64,000 bases of DNA from Bifidobacterium tsurumiense (GTDB taxonomy: Bacteria > Actinomycetota > Actinomycetes > Actinomycetales > Bifidobacteriaceae): positions 1 to 64,000 of the forward strand of contig NZ_JGZU01000018.1 in assembly GCF_000741765.1 (NCBI RefSeq). The letters run 5' to 3'. Under the pieces are notes generated by a model. The model was given only the letters and a program-made list of their open reading frames with translations, ran no database searches and had not been told where the DNA came from. Within the stretch, counting starts at the first letter, position 1, and each line of letters starts with the position of its first letter. Below are positions 27,141 to 36,353 of the stretch, in pieces. The position numbers and the translations under genes are program-made.

Positions 27141-27947
27141 TCACTCCTGAACCTTGAGCACGTCGATGGATACATCGGATGCGGTAACCGAAATTATTTC
27201 TGCGCCGTTGTACCAGTTACCGCCCTTATACAGACTGCAGCTTCCTGAGCCGATTACCGTCCCGAGAGATTGTGATGCGCTATCAGAAGAGACAGTGTAT
27301 GGCACGTTGACAGTAATGCGATGTCCCGTTTGTCCGGCCTCTTTGGCGACTAGAGCAAAGAAACCTTTGTAATCATTCCAGTTTCCGAGGTAGAAAGTAA
27401 ACGTTACGGAATTATTGGCGGTATCTATGTCAGATTTGCTGATTTTACTGATTGTGTCTGTGTTTTCAGAAAATGTTATTGCATCAGCATTGATCTTGAA
27501 CCCGGTGGGGAATTTCAGGGTATAAGTGAAGTACGGGAAATCAAGTTTGTTGTTGGCTTTCGAGTACATGACTAAGTTCTCGACCGGAGCCCCGCCCCAG
27601 ACCCCTTTTTGCATGCTTTCCGTATACATTTTATACGCTCCGGCAAAGAGATCGGCTGCTTCGACTGTGCCAGTGACCACTCCTGCATAAGTATCCGAGC
27701 TTCCCTCTACCTGCTGTGCCTGTGACGGTTCTATGGTGCCACTGAGGTCAACAGTGCCGCTTGCGGTGAAAGGTGGGGTGAATATGCTGGTCCCAGCTTT
27801 GTATGAATAGTTGCTAACAACCTTGTAATCAGAAGGTTGCATTTCATCTGCCTGTGCGGTTGTTGCAATGCCGGCAAATGCTGCAGCGGTCAATGCGACG
27901 GTTGACAGCAGGGCAACACAACGCTTGATGGTTGCGGAAATAGACAT
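27141..27947 (-). CDS. Secreted protein of unknown function, partner of the anchored surface protein
   Basis: A 268-residue exported protein. The signal peptide ends at TTAQADE (about residue 34). The rest is polar, rich in Ser, Thr, Asn and aromatic residues and probably beta-sandwich, with no membrane helix or sorting signal. I recognise no domain family. Its TGA lies within the ribosome-site-to-start spacer of the next gene, so the two are translationally linked. A released protein paired with an anchored one suggests a non-covalent surface complex, for example a ligand-binding head on a wall anchor. That is inference. No catalytic motif is apparent. Confidence 0.75.
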   Translation of the reverse strand: MSISATIKRCVALLSTVALTAAAFAGIATTAQADEMQPSDYKVVSNYSYKAGTSIFTPPFTASGTVDLSGTIEPSQAQQVEGSSDTYAGVVTGTVEAADLFAGAYKMYTESMQKGVWGGAPVENLVMYSKANNKLDFPYFTYTLKFPTGFKINADAITFSENTDTISKISKSDIDTANNSVTFTFYLGNWNDYKGFFALVAKEAGQTGHRITVNVPYTVSSDSASQSLGTVIGSGSCSLYKGGNWYNGAEIISVTASDVSIDVLKVQE

Positions 27948-28361
27948 AACGTCTCCTTCGTCAATTTCTCTTAAATCTGAACAATATTGCTTGTGAAATC
28001 AGCATGAACGAGTCAGTGCTGGATTGAGTCACAAGACCAAATCCTTTATGGGCGTCAATGTCCCTGATGAGACAGAGCTAGTCCGTCATCAATGTCAGAG
28101 GCTCCCCCATTTGGTCAAATAATTGGTTCAGTATTCTCTGCAATGTATGGATGCGAAAATGATCTCTCCCCTCAACAAGTTATGCGTGTGGGCATCAATC
28201 TCAACGACGTTGCTGAACGCTTTACTGGCAGGCGGACAGGATGCAACAACAGTGTGCACAATCCCCAAATCGTCCGTCTTCTTCATGCCATGCCTCGCTG
28301 GAATGATAAACCCAATGCACAGCCTACCACCGCATCCTAGAGATATAGACGCTGTGTCAAC
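27948..28361. other. Intergenic region upstream of the surface operon
   Basis: No gene supported. Overlapping open frames of 80-100 codons exist on both strands, but none has a ribosome binding site or recognisable family. It should contain the promoter of the minus-strand surface operon; I could not place -35/-10 elements confidently. No homopolymer tract like that at 6706 is present. Confidence 0.4.
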
Positions 28362-28405
28362 AAAAAACGCTTGGTTTGCAGTGTTTATGAGCAAACCAAG
28401 CGTTT
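28362..28405 (-). terminator. Intrinsic terminator of msrAB
   Basis: AAACGCTTGGTTTGC at 28365-28379 pairs perfectly with GCAAACCAAGCGTTT at 28391-28405 (15 bp, 11-nt loop). Read on the minus strand the stem is followed by a T-run (six A residues at 28362-28367 on the plus strand). It is a textbook terminator 46 bp past the msrAB stop. Confidence 0.9.
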
Positions 28406-28450
28406 GGATTGTATTAGGGCAGGATAAGTGAATCTGAGTTCAATGAGAAT

Positions 28451-29506
28451 TCACTTCTCGTTTTCCTCCAGTTTTGGCAGAAGATTCGCGTAGCCTTCTT
28501 CTGCCATATGAGATTTCGGCACGAATCGCAAGGACGCGGAATTCATGCAGAAGCGCAATCCGCCACGGTCGCGGGGACCATCGTCAAATACATGACCAAG
28601 GTGAATTTGAGTATCGGCTGTGCGGATTTCGATTCTCGGGCGACCAGGGATGGTGTAATCCTCATGGGCGGTCAGTGTTGAATTATCAATGGGTTTGGAG
28701 AAAGACGGCCAACCGCATCCGGAATCGAATTTGTCCGTGGAAAGAAACAGAGGCTCCCCGCTGACGATATCAACATAGACACCTGGTTCGAAGTTCTGAT
28801 CATATTCATTGGAAAATGGTCGTTCAGTTGCAGCTTCTTGGGTGACTGCGTATTGCTCGGGGGAGAGATCCCATATGCGATCGATATATTTCTGGCGGTG
28901 AGACACGTTGGCTATTGCGGCAAATGGTATGTGGCAGTAGCCTCCAGGATTCTTTTCGAGATAATCCTGATGGTCGTCTTCTGCAGGATAGAAATTGCGC
29001 AAAGACTCCAGTGCAACGGCTGGGCTCTGTCCCGTACGATGCTGGAGCTGCTCGAGGGCCTTCGCAAACACAGATTTTTGATCTTCATTGAGCCAGAATA
29101 GGCCGGAGCGGTATTGGCGTCCTCGGTCGGCGCCCTGCTGATTTACGGAGAATGGATCAATAACGTCGAGGAAGAGCAGAGTCAAAGTGCGGAGTGAAAC
29201 AACTTGAGAGTCAAAATCCACACGCACGGTCTCGGCGGCATCCGGCTCTCCGGAACAAACTAGTGCATATGAAGGATTCGGCATGGTGGATTGAGCATAT
29301 CCCACAGTGGTGTCGACTACGCCATTCACGCCTTGGAAATACCTCTCTAATCCCCAGAAACAGCCGCCTGCAAAATATGCGGTTTCGTGTGGTTCGGCGT
29401 TTGATCGAGAAGATGTTGATGGCGTGGTTGCCGGTGTGGTGGTGGAGTTTGCGACCCCAGCATCTTCAAATTTGGCGTTGCTATTGTGGTCAATCTGTTC
29501 ACTCAT
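28451..29506 (-). CDS. msrAB: Bifunctional peptide methionine sulfoxide reductase MsrAB
   Basis: A fusion of two repair enzymes for oxidised methionine. The N-terminal MsrA domain (S-sulfoxide) has the catalytic Cys in GGCFWGLE. The C-terminal MsrB domain (R-sulfoxide) has the zinc/structural motif SGCGWPSF and the catalytic Cys in [12 protein letters not shown] place the start at 29506 (MSEQID, about 351 residues), because CATACT ends six bases upstream, consistent with a leaderless mRNA. An in-frame ATG at 29560 would add 18 residues that look non-coding. No signal peptide is present, so it acts in the cytoplasm. Confidence 0.93.
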   Translation of the reverse strand: MSEQIDHNSNAKFEDAGVANSTTTPATTPSTSSRSNAEPHETAYFAGGCFWGLERYFQGVNGVVDTTVGYAQSTMPNPSYALVCSGEPDAAETVRVDFDSQVVSLRTLTLLFLDVIDPFSVNQQGADRGRQYRSGLFWLNEDQKSVFAKALEQLQHRTGQSPAVALESLRNFYPAEDDHQDYLEKNPGGYCHIPFAAIANVSHRQKYIDRIWDLSPEQYAVTQEAATERPFSNEYDQNFEPGVYVDIVSGEPLFLSTDKFDSGCGWPSFSKPIDNSTLTAHEDYTIPGRPRIEIRTADTQIHLGHVFDDGPRDRGGLRFCMNSASLRFVPKSHMAEEGYANLLPKLEENEK

Positions 29507-29635
29507 ATGCCAAGTATGGCACTGCCGTTTGCAAAAGTCAGTGAATTGGGCTTGAGGCATATGTTATGGCTTAGTTCATTGGGCTAGTAGGGCAACGTCG
29601 TGTGCTCCCTCTATACAAAGGAGTTATTGACCAGC

Positions 29636-29821
29636 ATGAATTTTGCTGCAGCCAAAAAGAAAGTTCTAGGTATATAGGTTATGGAACTCGATCCAGACTG
29701 CTCTTGTGATGCTGATATTGAAGCCCCTGATACTGCTGTTGAGGCAGAGACTTTCTTGGCGGTGCATAAAACCGGAAGGTTTACCACTGGGCATGATCTG
29801 ATTGAGGCTGCAATGGAATGA
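29636..29821 (+). pseudogene. Possible small gene with an in-frame amber stop
   Basis: From the ATG at 29636 (AAAGGAG 12 bases upstream) the frame reads 13 codons, hits TAG, then continues in the same frame from ATG 29681 for 46 codons to TGA at 29821. The second part is acidic and ends FTTGHDLIEAAME, which looks protein-like. It may be a small gene broken by a nonsense mutation, a short gene starting at 29681, or chance. I recognise no family. Confidence 0.25.
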
Positions 29822-29848
29822 CTGCGGTTCGTCTTTGCGAGAGTATAA

Positions 29849-29910
29849 ACCCCGCATTCATCTGGTGAACAAGATTCACATATCTTTGTTGCCACGGCTG
29901 AATGCGGGGT
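29849..29910 (-). terminator. Terminator downstream of the mannanase gene
   Basis: ACCCCGCATTCA at 29849-29860 pairs perfectly with TGAATGCGGGGT at 29899-29910. The 38-nt loop contains a smaller GTGAA/TTCAC hairpin. On the minus strand the stem is followed by TTTATA. It lies 28 bp past the mannanase stop. Confidence 0.65.
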
Positions 29911-29937
29911 ATCGTATTTGGTTCTTACGTATTAGTG

Positions 29938-32900
29938 TTATTCGTCAGACATGTGCAAACGCCTAGCGCTAACGGTTATCACTGATACAGCGGCACAGAT
30001 CAATGCCAGTGCAGCGATACCGGCGATACTAGAACCTGTTTTGGCGAGTTCAGTGGATTGTTTCTTCCCCTTCGCCGTTGTCTGAGGCTGTCCTCCGTTA
30101 TCGCCAGAGATTTCAGTATTTGCAATGGGGCAACTTGATGCGGGCAGATTGGTAACATCTGCACTTTGTGTCTCGTCTGACTCTTCGTGAGCGACAGCAA
30201 TTTTGCCTTCATGTTCAGTTGTGATACTGACATCAGAGGCATTGCCAGTATCAGTATTGGCGTTTGCTTGATTGAGGGTTCCCTGTGCTACAGAATCGTC
30301 CTCGGCGTTGCCTGAGTTAGGCGAGACCTTCAGATTACTGACAGCAAAAGTGATGTCGTCGGTTTCCGGGTTCCACTGATTTGAAGCGAATACGATTTCC
30401 TTCATTGAAACGAGATCACTTGCAGTCATGGGGGTTCCCTTATTGCTGTTATCCGGCCATGTCTGAGTCAATTCAGCATTGTCGAGCAAAGCGATATCGA
30501 AATGCCTCCAGCCGGTAAAGTCCAGCTTGATATCGTGCTGGAAATAGGTGCCGGTCGAGGTGCCCAATTGCAACGATAGGGCGTTGCCGGAGCCGTCGCC
30601 TTGCACATCCAGACTCAGAGTGCGCTGATCGGACCAGTTGCTAAGAGTCTCGTCATTCGCGAGATATCTAGCCACATCGAGCCAGCCACCGCCAGAAAAA
30701 TCGTATGAAAATCGCATGGATTTTTCATTTTCTGAAGGTCCTTCCGCCAGGCTCAGAACATCTGTATGTGATCGGTTGCTCCAGGCGCTTCGCAATTCTT
30801 CAGTGTCTGTATAGGAAGTGAAGTCATCGATATTGATTGGTTCAGCGTCCTCGCTTGGAGTTGGAGTCGGAGTCCCCTCTGCGGAGTATGGGTCACGTTC
30901 GCCTGTGAGTGAGACGGAATCGATAATCAGCGCTCCAGAGCGGGGAAGTTCTGCACCATTATCGTTGACATACAAAGCAAATGATCCAACATTGCTGAGC
31001 AACTGCTGATTGAGTTTTCGACCTGCATTCGCCGTATCCCATGAAGCGGAGGAGAAATCGCTGCCGTTGCCGTCAGCGTCTCCAAAGTTGAGTGTCAGTT
31101 CTTGAGAATCCGTGTTTTGCAAGGAAGGATACGCTTCGAAAGTAACGCCACCGGCATTGATCTGCACCACGAATTTGTGGTTTGATCCATCTGCCTGAAG
31201 AACCATCGACATGGCGGAATAGGCGGACCAATCTCGTTGTGGAGAAAATGCGCGTGCGAAGCCGTTGTAGCCCGGGTATGAAGGGAAATCATAATTCAAC
31301 TGCAGTGCTTGGCCTTCGCCTTTCCCAGGTGCATTGGTCAGGCTGATATTCGCGCGAGTGGTGTTGTTGGGTGAATAGGTATTGCGCAAATCCTCATCCG
31401 AATCGTAAGTATCAAATGTGTCGATGACATTGGCATCATCTTGAGGTTTGTCTCCCAATTTCACTGTTATGCTTCCACTTTCGCCGATGAGCGGAGATAT
31501 GGCTGTGCCATCCAGAGTGGCGAATTGCGGAGTCAAAGTGAGCGATGTCTGGTCAAGAGCAATGCCGTAATCTGCGAGGTTTATTGTGCCGTTGAAATAG
31601 CCATTGCATGAATAAGTCATCGGGACGGATGCGACGGTGGTTCCTTCGTGGATAATGCTTACCGAAGCGGTATCCATATTGATGGATGATATTTGGACAT
31701 CGTCTACTTTTACCCGGATTTGGAGGGGCGTAGACGTAATGCGAGATCCGGTCACTGGCGTCACTATTCGGGCGCTGCCGGTGCGTGATACGGCAGAAGT
31801 GGTTGCGCTGTAATCAACATTTTCGGGTGATGCCATAAGGCTGTCATCGCTGTTGGCAAATGCCACGAATTCGCTTCCGCCATCGGACCCCTTCCACGGT
31901 GTGTATGACTGGAATGATGTGCCTGATCCACCGAAATTAGCCCACGTCATCATATAGGCGATGTTCGGCACAGATTGGATCAATGCCTTGCACAAGGCAT
32001 CATAGAAGTCGTAGTTGCCGTAGTCTTTGCCACTTTGGGGGATATTCTTTCTGCCGAATTCCGTGAAAGCCGCGATTTTTCCTCTACTCTTTGCTTCATT
32101 GCCGACCATGGTCATATCAGTGACAACTGCATTGATCCAGGGAGGAATATCGTCTGCATAATCGTCGTATCCGAGTACATCCACCCACTGGTCGCCTGGA
32201 TATGTGGCTAAATAATCCGTTGAATCCCCATTGAACTTGCCTCCTGGCGAGTAGGCATACAGCAGGTTGTGCACACCTTTGATATCGCGTAAATAGTTGA
32301 CGATATATCGGTAGAGTTCTTTGTATTCGGCCGCTGTGGCGTGGGTGGCGCCCCACCAGAACCATGAACCGTTGTTTTCGTGGAGGGGACGGAAGATGAT
32401 TGGGATCAGTGTTCCGTCAGAGCGTTTGGCCTGAAGAGCGGTTTGCGCAATGCCGTCGAGCATGGCATTGAATGTTGCAGAGTGGGAGCCGCCAGGCAAT
32501 ATGTTTGCAACCGTTTCTGTTGTGTCGTTGAAGCTGCCGCCTGTTGTTGGATTGTACCAATGCGCTGACAGGGTGACGATCGCTCCTTTGGAATCGGCGT
32601 CTTGTATTGCATTGGCGAGTGCCGTGGCGTTTGCACTCTGATCTGATCCGGAGCCTGGTTTTTCGTCACCGCGTAACGCGAGTCCTGCGTCGAAGCCGAA
32701 TACGGCAGGGTATTTCCCCGTCATATCAAAGACATCGCCTTGCGTGGCATCCGCGCCGATTGCTTCATCGGTCGCATGTTGTTGCCCGAAACGGATATGC
32801 TCGGTTGGAGTGTCCCGAAGATTCGCGAATAATGCGCGGGTTTCTGCCGTTGCTTGTGCATCGCTGATATTGACATCGGATGTCTGTTGTGCTGAATCTT

Positions 32901-32988
32901 GAGCCGCTGATGCGGTGAGAGCCGCCGAGCCAAACAGTACCGACAAGGCGAGGCCAGAAGCCAGTGCGGTGAGATATCTTCTTTTCAT
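29938..32988 (-). CDS. Cell-wall-anchored endo-beta-1,4-mannanase, GH26 with two CBM23-like modules
   Basis: About 1,016 residues from the ATG at 32988, which has AAGGA five bases upstream. A signal peptide (KRRYLTALASGLALS... to TASAAQ) is followed by the GH26 barrel (about residues 50-370), with acid/base Glu204 in FRPLHENNGSWFWWG and nucleophile Glu310 in FTEFGRKN. An Ig-like linker domain comes next, then two related carbohydrate-binding modules (about 522-700 and 719-880), each opening with an (I/V)DxFxxY sequence like CBM23. The C-terminus has LAKTG, a helix and a basic tail for sortase. This is the layout described for B. adolescentis BaMan26A. It cuts mannan or glucomannan outside the cell. 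A palindrome in its promoter suggests LacI-type control. Confidence 0.93.
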   Translation of the reverse strand: MKRRYLTALASGLALSVLFGSAALTASAAQDSAQQTSDVNISDAQATAETRALFANLRDTPTEHIRFGQQHATDEAIGADATQGDVFDMTGKYPAVFGFDAGLALRGDEKPGSGSDQSANATALANAIQDADSKGAIVTLSAHWYNPTTGGSFNDTTETVANILPGGSHSATFNAMLDGIAQTALQAKRSDGTLIPIIFRPLHENNGSWFWWGATHATAAEYKELYRYIVNYLRDIKGVHNLLYAYSPGGKFNGDSTDYLATYPGDQWVDVLGYDDYADDIPPWINAVVTDMTMVGNEAKSRGKIAAFTEFGRKNIPQSGKDYGNYDFYDALCKALIQSVPNIAYMMTWANFGGSGTSFQSYTPWKGSDGGSEFVAFANSDDSLMASPENVDYSATTSAVSRTGSARIVTPVTGSRITSTPLQIRVKVDDVQISSINMDTASVSIIHEGTTVASVPMTYSCNGYFNGTINLADYGIALDQTSLTLTPQFATLDGTAISPLIGESGSITVKLGDKPQDDANVIDTFDTYDSDEDLRNTYSPNNTTRANISLTNAPGKGEGQALQLNYDFPSYPGYNGFARAFSPQRDWSAYSAMSMVLQADGSNHKFVVQINAGGVTFEAYPSLQNTDSQELTLNFGDADGNGSDFSSASWDTANAGRKLNQQLLSNVGSFALYVNDNGAELPRSGALIIDSVSLTGERDPYSAEGTPTPTPSEDAEPINIDDFTSYTDTEELRSAWSNRSHTDVLSLAEGPSENEKSMRFSYDFSGGGWLDVARYLANDETLSNWSDQRTLSLDVQGDGSGNALSLQLGTSTGTYFQHDIKLDFTGWRHFDIALLDNAELTQTWPDNSNKGTPMTASDLVSMKEIVFASNQWNPETDDITFAVSNLKVSPNSGNAEDDSVAQGTLNQANANTDTGNASDVSITTEHEGKIAVAHEESDETQSADVTNLPASSCPIANTEISGDNGGQPQTTAKGKKQSTELAKTGSSIAGIAALALICAAVSVITVSARRLHMSDE

Positions 32989-33067
32989 TTCTTCCTTGAA
33001 TTCTTCTTGACCAATGTGGTTTTGAATGGTCCCCAATCATCTGCGATTGCGGGAGCCATGGTTGTGA

Positions 33068-33096
33068 ACCGTACTAGCTTAAACGGTTAAGTACAA
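33068..33096 (-). promoter_or_regulatory. Mannanase promoter with operator in the spacer
   Basis: On the minus strand TTGTAC (33096-33091) and TACGGT (33073-33068) are 17 bp apart. The spacer and its edge hold CTTAAACGGTTAAG (33078-33091), a dyad matching at 12 of 14 positions with a CG centre, as in LacI-family operators. No regulator gene is adjacent, so the repressor would act from elsewhere. The rest of 32989-33351 shows nothing further. Confidence 0.5.
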
Positions 33097-33351
33097 CAGG
33101 GCGTGTATATGAAATGTTCAGTGCTGCTTGCGGGGAGCGGTGACTGTCGAAGTGGCAAGATGGGAGGCGAGTATCGTCATTGCAGGTGATTGGACATGCA
33201 ATTTGGCCAGCGGTCCCGCAATATGCGTGAGTTGCTAAACCTGCTTGTGGTGAGTTTATGGCGAAGGAGCCGAAATGCTCACTGTGAAAGCGGATTTCAA
33301 TGGGAAGTATTGCATTTTTAGTACATTTTCGCGTCTTGGCGAGATATGAAA

Positions 33352-33388
33352 AATCCCAAAACCTTGATATTTCAACGGTTTCGGGATT
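33352..33388 (-). terminator. Terminator of the tRNA-Leu gene
   Basis: AATCCCAAAACC at 33352-33363 pairs with GGTTTCGGGATT at 33377-33388 (one mismatch), loop 13 nt. On the minus strand it is followed by TTTCAT. It lies directly after the tRNA 3' end. Confidence 0.75.
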
Positions 33389-33395
33389 CAAAATA

Positions 33396-33481
33396 TGGTG
33401 CGAGCGGGGGGACTTGAACCCCCACGAGCATACGCTCACTGCCACCTGAAGACAGCGCGTCTACCATTCCGCCACGCTCGC
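33396..33481 (-). tRNA. tRNA-Leu (anticodon CAG)
   Basis: On the minus strand the acceptor GCGAGCG pairs with CGCTCGC, and CCA is encoded at 33398-33396. The D arm (GGCGGAATGGTAGACGC), an anticodon stem CTGTC/GGCAG with loop TTCAGGT (anticodon CAG), a long class II variable arm and the T arm GGGGGTTCAAGTCCCCC are all present. The long variable arm and the D-arm sequence identify leucine. It is a single gene with its own terminator. Confidence 0.95.
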
Positions 33482-33695
33482 AGACAAAGGACTAAACTAC
33501 CATCTGGCGTAATATCGCGCAAATCGGCGTGTTGTCCAAGGGCAGGTCGGAATCGTGCGGAATATGCCACTGCCAATTGGTATATTCGACATGTTGCAAC
33601 GGGGACGGCAATATCTATGTAAGCAGATTGAAGCAATGAGATTGCACTACCGACCCATGTAGGCATAAACGCCCATTAGCCAGCCGTTAAGTCAA

Positions 33696-34391
33696 TTAGA
33701 GCGCTGCTCTCCACTGCACGTCTACGCCGGCACCAATCTCAAAGTGATATCGTGCGCAACCAGCACCAACGGCAGCGAATAACTCATCGGCAAGCTCCGT
33801 GCTCACAGTGCCATCTTCGTGCAATACGAATGTGAAGGGCTGCTTTCCAAGCGAGGATGGTGCCAGCATTGCCGCTTCCATACCTTTGCGGAACCATTCC
33901 GGCATGGGTACGCCGCCTTCAATCCGGCATAACTCTTCCATCGGTTTGCTGCGGTGTTTGCCAATGATCCTTGAAGCATGTCCAAATGTGACCAACCAGA
34001 TGGCCTGCTCATCGGGAAGAAGATCCCACCAACCTTCAGCCGTATCGTCGAGCACAACCCATGAAGTGGACAGCCCCATTTGCACCATGCGCAAGAGCAG
34101 ACGTTCGCCGTAATATCCGACTTTCAATTGCAGTGGAATATCCTGCCGTGCAGTCGCAGCTTGCCCGCCTAGGATCACGGCGGCATTATGGGCTTCTTTG
34201 AACCGACCATAATGGGTTTCATATCCGCAGAATGCATCTTCCAAACCGCTGCCCAACTGAAGGCGTAGGCCTGACTCTTGATTGATGGCATCGATTTCGG
34301 AACGCAGCACATCCAACACTGCCTCTTCAACCGGCTCGTCGGTATACATCCTGACGGAATGTCGTGCCTGCATCGCCTCAACAAGATTCAT
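33696..34391 (-). CDS. Nitroreductase family flavoprotein (TM1586-type)
   Basis: A 231-residue FMN-binding oxidoreductase. The start at 34391 has AGGAGG nine bases upstream; the longer frame to 34568 has none and its extra 59 residues look non-coding. The N-terminus ARHSVRMYTDEPV is the flavin-phosphate binding motif. The sequence GLRLQLG and GYETHYGRFKEAHNAAVILGG fits the putative TM nitroreductase subfamily, in which one chain contains two nitroreductase-like halves. APSSLGKQPF marks the second half. Substrate is unknown; such proteins reduce nitro compounds or quinones with NAD(P)H. It is not clearly linked to the neighbouring tgt gene. Confidence 0.82.
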   Translation of the reverse strand: MNLVEAMQARHSVRMYTDEPVEEAVLDVLRSEIDAINQESGLRLQLGSGLEDAFCGYETHYGRFKEAHNAAVILGGQAATARQDIPLQLKVGYYGERLLLRMVQMGLSTSWVVLDDTAEGWWDLLPDEQAIWLVTFGHASRIIGKHRSKPMEELCRIEGGVPMPEWFRKGMEAAMLAPSSLGKQPFTFVLHEDGTVSTELADELFAAVGAGCARYHFEIGAGVDVQWRAAL

Positions 34392-34593
34392 TGCCTTAGG
34401 CCTCCTAATCACGCAGCCTGTCTTGCCTTCGCATTCAACGCTTGTGCCTATTGTATCCGCGTGACCGCTTATCACTTGCATTATCGCGAAGCGGCATGCG
34501 TCCGCGCGGCAGTGAGAGGGAACCAGTAAACACGAAAATCGGCAGCAATCATGAGAGCCGGCAATCAAGCGCCCACGGTCACATTCCTAGGCT

Positions 34594-35952
34594 TCATCCA
34601 CGAGATCCGTTGGCATAGAAGCGTGCGAGGGTGGCATCTCGGAATTCGTCGAAATATCCGCCATCAATGGAAGCGCGAATGTCATCCAGCAACTTGATGA
34701 AGAAATGCTCGTTGTGGATGGTCGCAAGCGTGAATCCGTTGAATTCTCGGGCTCTGAGCAGATGATCCACATATGCGCGCGAGTAATCCTTGCAGGTGTA
34801 GCACTCGCAACCTTCTTCCAGTGGGCGGAAGTCGTGCTTGAACTCGGCTCGTTTGACGTTGTATCGGCCATCGCGCGTGAAAATAGCGCCATTGCGGCCA
34901 CAGCGAGCAGGAGCAACGCAATCGAAGGTGTCGCCGCCGTTCTCCACACATGCGAAAATATCGTCGACAGCAGCAATGCCCAGCACATGTCGTGGCCTGC
35001 TCTCTGGCATGGCATCACAAATCCATGCACAGATATCCCCGATAATGCGCTTTTCCATGGCGCCACCGATGCCTACGCCATCGAAATCCAATGACGCGAT
35101 TTGTTCGGCGGCATGACGCCTGAGGTCTTCATAGTTGGCGCCTTGCACCACTCCATACAAAGCCTGATATGGCTTGCCGATACGCTCTTCCGTGAGGCGC
35201 TTATGCTCAGCAACGCAACGCTGGGCCCAGCGGAATGTGCGCTCGACGGATTCTTCTTGATATCCTCGCGTATTCATAAGCGTAGTGAGTTCGTCAAAGG
35301 CAAACATGATATCCGCGCCGATATTGTGCTGGATGCGCATGGATATTTCTGCAGAGAAGCGATGCAAAGAACCATTCAGCGGAGATTTGAAGGTTACGCC
35401 ATCCTCATCCACAAAGGCCATGCGCTCCTTGCCTTCGGCTATCACGTCATCGGATTTCATGCCGGAGACATCCATCGCCAGGGTCTTTTTGAATCCGGCA
35501 CCTAGGGAGAGCACCTGGAATCCGCCTGAATCGGTGAAAGTGGGGCCGTCCCAGTTCATGAAATGAGCCAATCCGCCAGCTTCGTTGAGTACCTCTTCGC
35601 CTGGGCGCTCATAGAGGTGGAAAGCGTTGGAAAGCAGGCATTGTGCACCGGCTTCTCGCATGGTTTCAGGCAGAACGGCTTTCATGGCTCCTTGTGTGGC
35701 GACAGGAACGAAGGCCGGAGTGCGAATATCTCCATGTGGAGTATGCAATATGCCTGTTCGTCCGTATCGAGCGCCTCCTCGACCCTTACCATCAGCTGAA
35801 TCAGGCAGTCTAGTGATGGTTTCAAAGGAAAACGCGCCGCGGTCTCCGGGTTTGCCGGGCTCGGCGCCTCGGGGATGATCGATTAGGCCAGCTGGGGCAG
35901 TGCCGATATGTGCGTGCTGCACGCCGGTGGTCTCTGCACTGTCGGATGTCAT
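34594..35952 (-). CDS. tgt: tRNA-guanine transglycosylase (queuine tRNA-ribosyltransferase)
   Basis: A 452-residue TIM-barrel enzyme that swaps guanine 34 of GUN-anticodon tRNAs for queuine or preQ1. The start at 35952 follows AAGGAGG. The substrate Asp141 is in TDSGGFQVLSL; the nucleophile Asp lies in GGDTFDCVAPAR (the family usually has PTR, here PAR); zinc ligands CECYTCKDY and a later His in TLATIHNEHF complete the site. About 60 extra N-terminal residues precede the barrel. No queuosine biosynthesis genes are in the window, so the base may be salvaged. Confidence 0.94.
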   Translation of the reverse strand: MTSDSAETTGVQHAHIGTAPAGLIDHPRGAEPGKPGDRGAFSFETITRLPDSADGKGRGGARYGRTGILHTPHGDIRTPAFVPVATQGAMKAVLPETMREAGAQCLLSNAFHLYERPGEEVLNEAGGLAHFMNWDGPTFTDSGGFQVLSLGAGFKKTLAMDVSGMKSDDVIAEGKERMAFVDEDGVTFKSPLNGSLHRFSAEISMRIQHNIGADIMFAFDELTTLMNTRGYQEESVERTFRWAQRCVAEHKRLTEERIGKPYQALYGVVQGANYEDLRRHAAEQIASLDFDGVGIGGAMEKRIIGDICAWICDAMPESRPRHVLGIAAVDDIFACVENGGDTFDCVAPARCGRNGAIFTRDGRYNVKRAEFKHDFRPLEEGCECYTCKDYSRAYVDHLLRAREFNGFTLATIHNEHFFIKLLDDIRASIDGGYFDEFRDATLARFYANGSRG

Positions 35953-36353
35953 TCCTGCGCCTCCTTATATAAGCTCATGATTACTCTTCGTATGTGGCTG
36001 TTGTATCGGTTCGCTAAGACTTATCGCTTGGTTTCTACTGTATGTGAAACCACTTCTTTGACGTGAATACGCATATTCCTATGCCTAAGATGAAGCCGCT
36101 GCCGTGGTGAAGTGTGCCGGTGGTTCCATTATGTATAAGGAGCCTTTCTCATGTTGAGATGCTGTGCATTTGGTGGGGAAAGTCACAGAATGTGATATTT
36201 CCCCTTAAAATTCGGCTAACCCGAGGAATATTAATGCGTAGCTTCCAATAAACATTCAGGAAATGTACAGAATGGGTATCTTTACTCTTAATTGCACATA
36301 GAAAGTGGTGGCGGCGGAATGATGATGCTACCACATGAGTAAAAGGAGTATCG
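35953..36353. other. Intergenic region between tgt and htrA
   Basis: This holds the divergent start regions of tgt and the protease gene. AAGGAG at 36138-36143 precedes an ATG at 36151 that opens a 14-codon frame (MLRCCAFGGESHRM) ending at 36195. It could be a leader peptide upstream of htrA, or chance. I could not place promoter hexamers reliably. Confidence 0.35.

Noticed and set aside
28092..28431. Overlapping short frames on both strands upstream of the surface operon
   Set aside because: No ribosome sites or recognisable families, and they run into the msrAB terminator.
33396..33481. tRNA-Leu as an integration site for a mobile element
   Set aside because: No integrase, no repeated tRNA 3' end and no composition change beside it.
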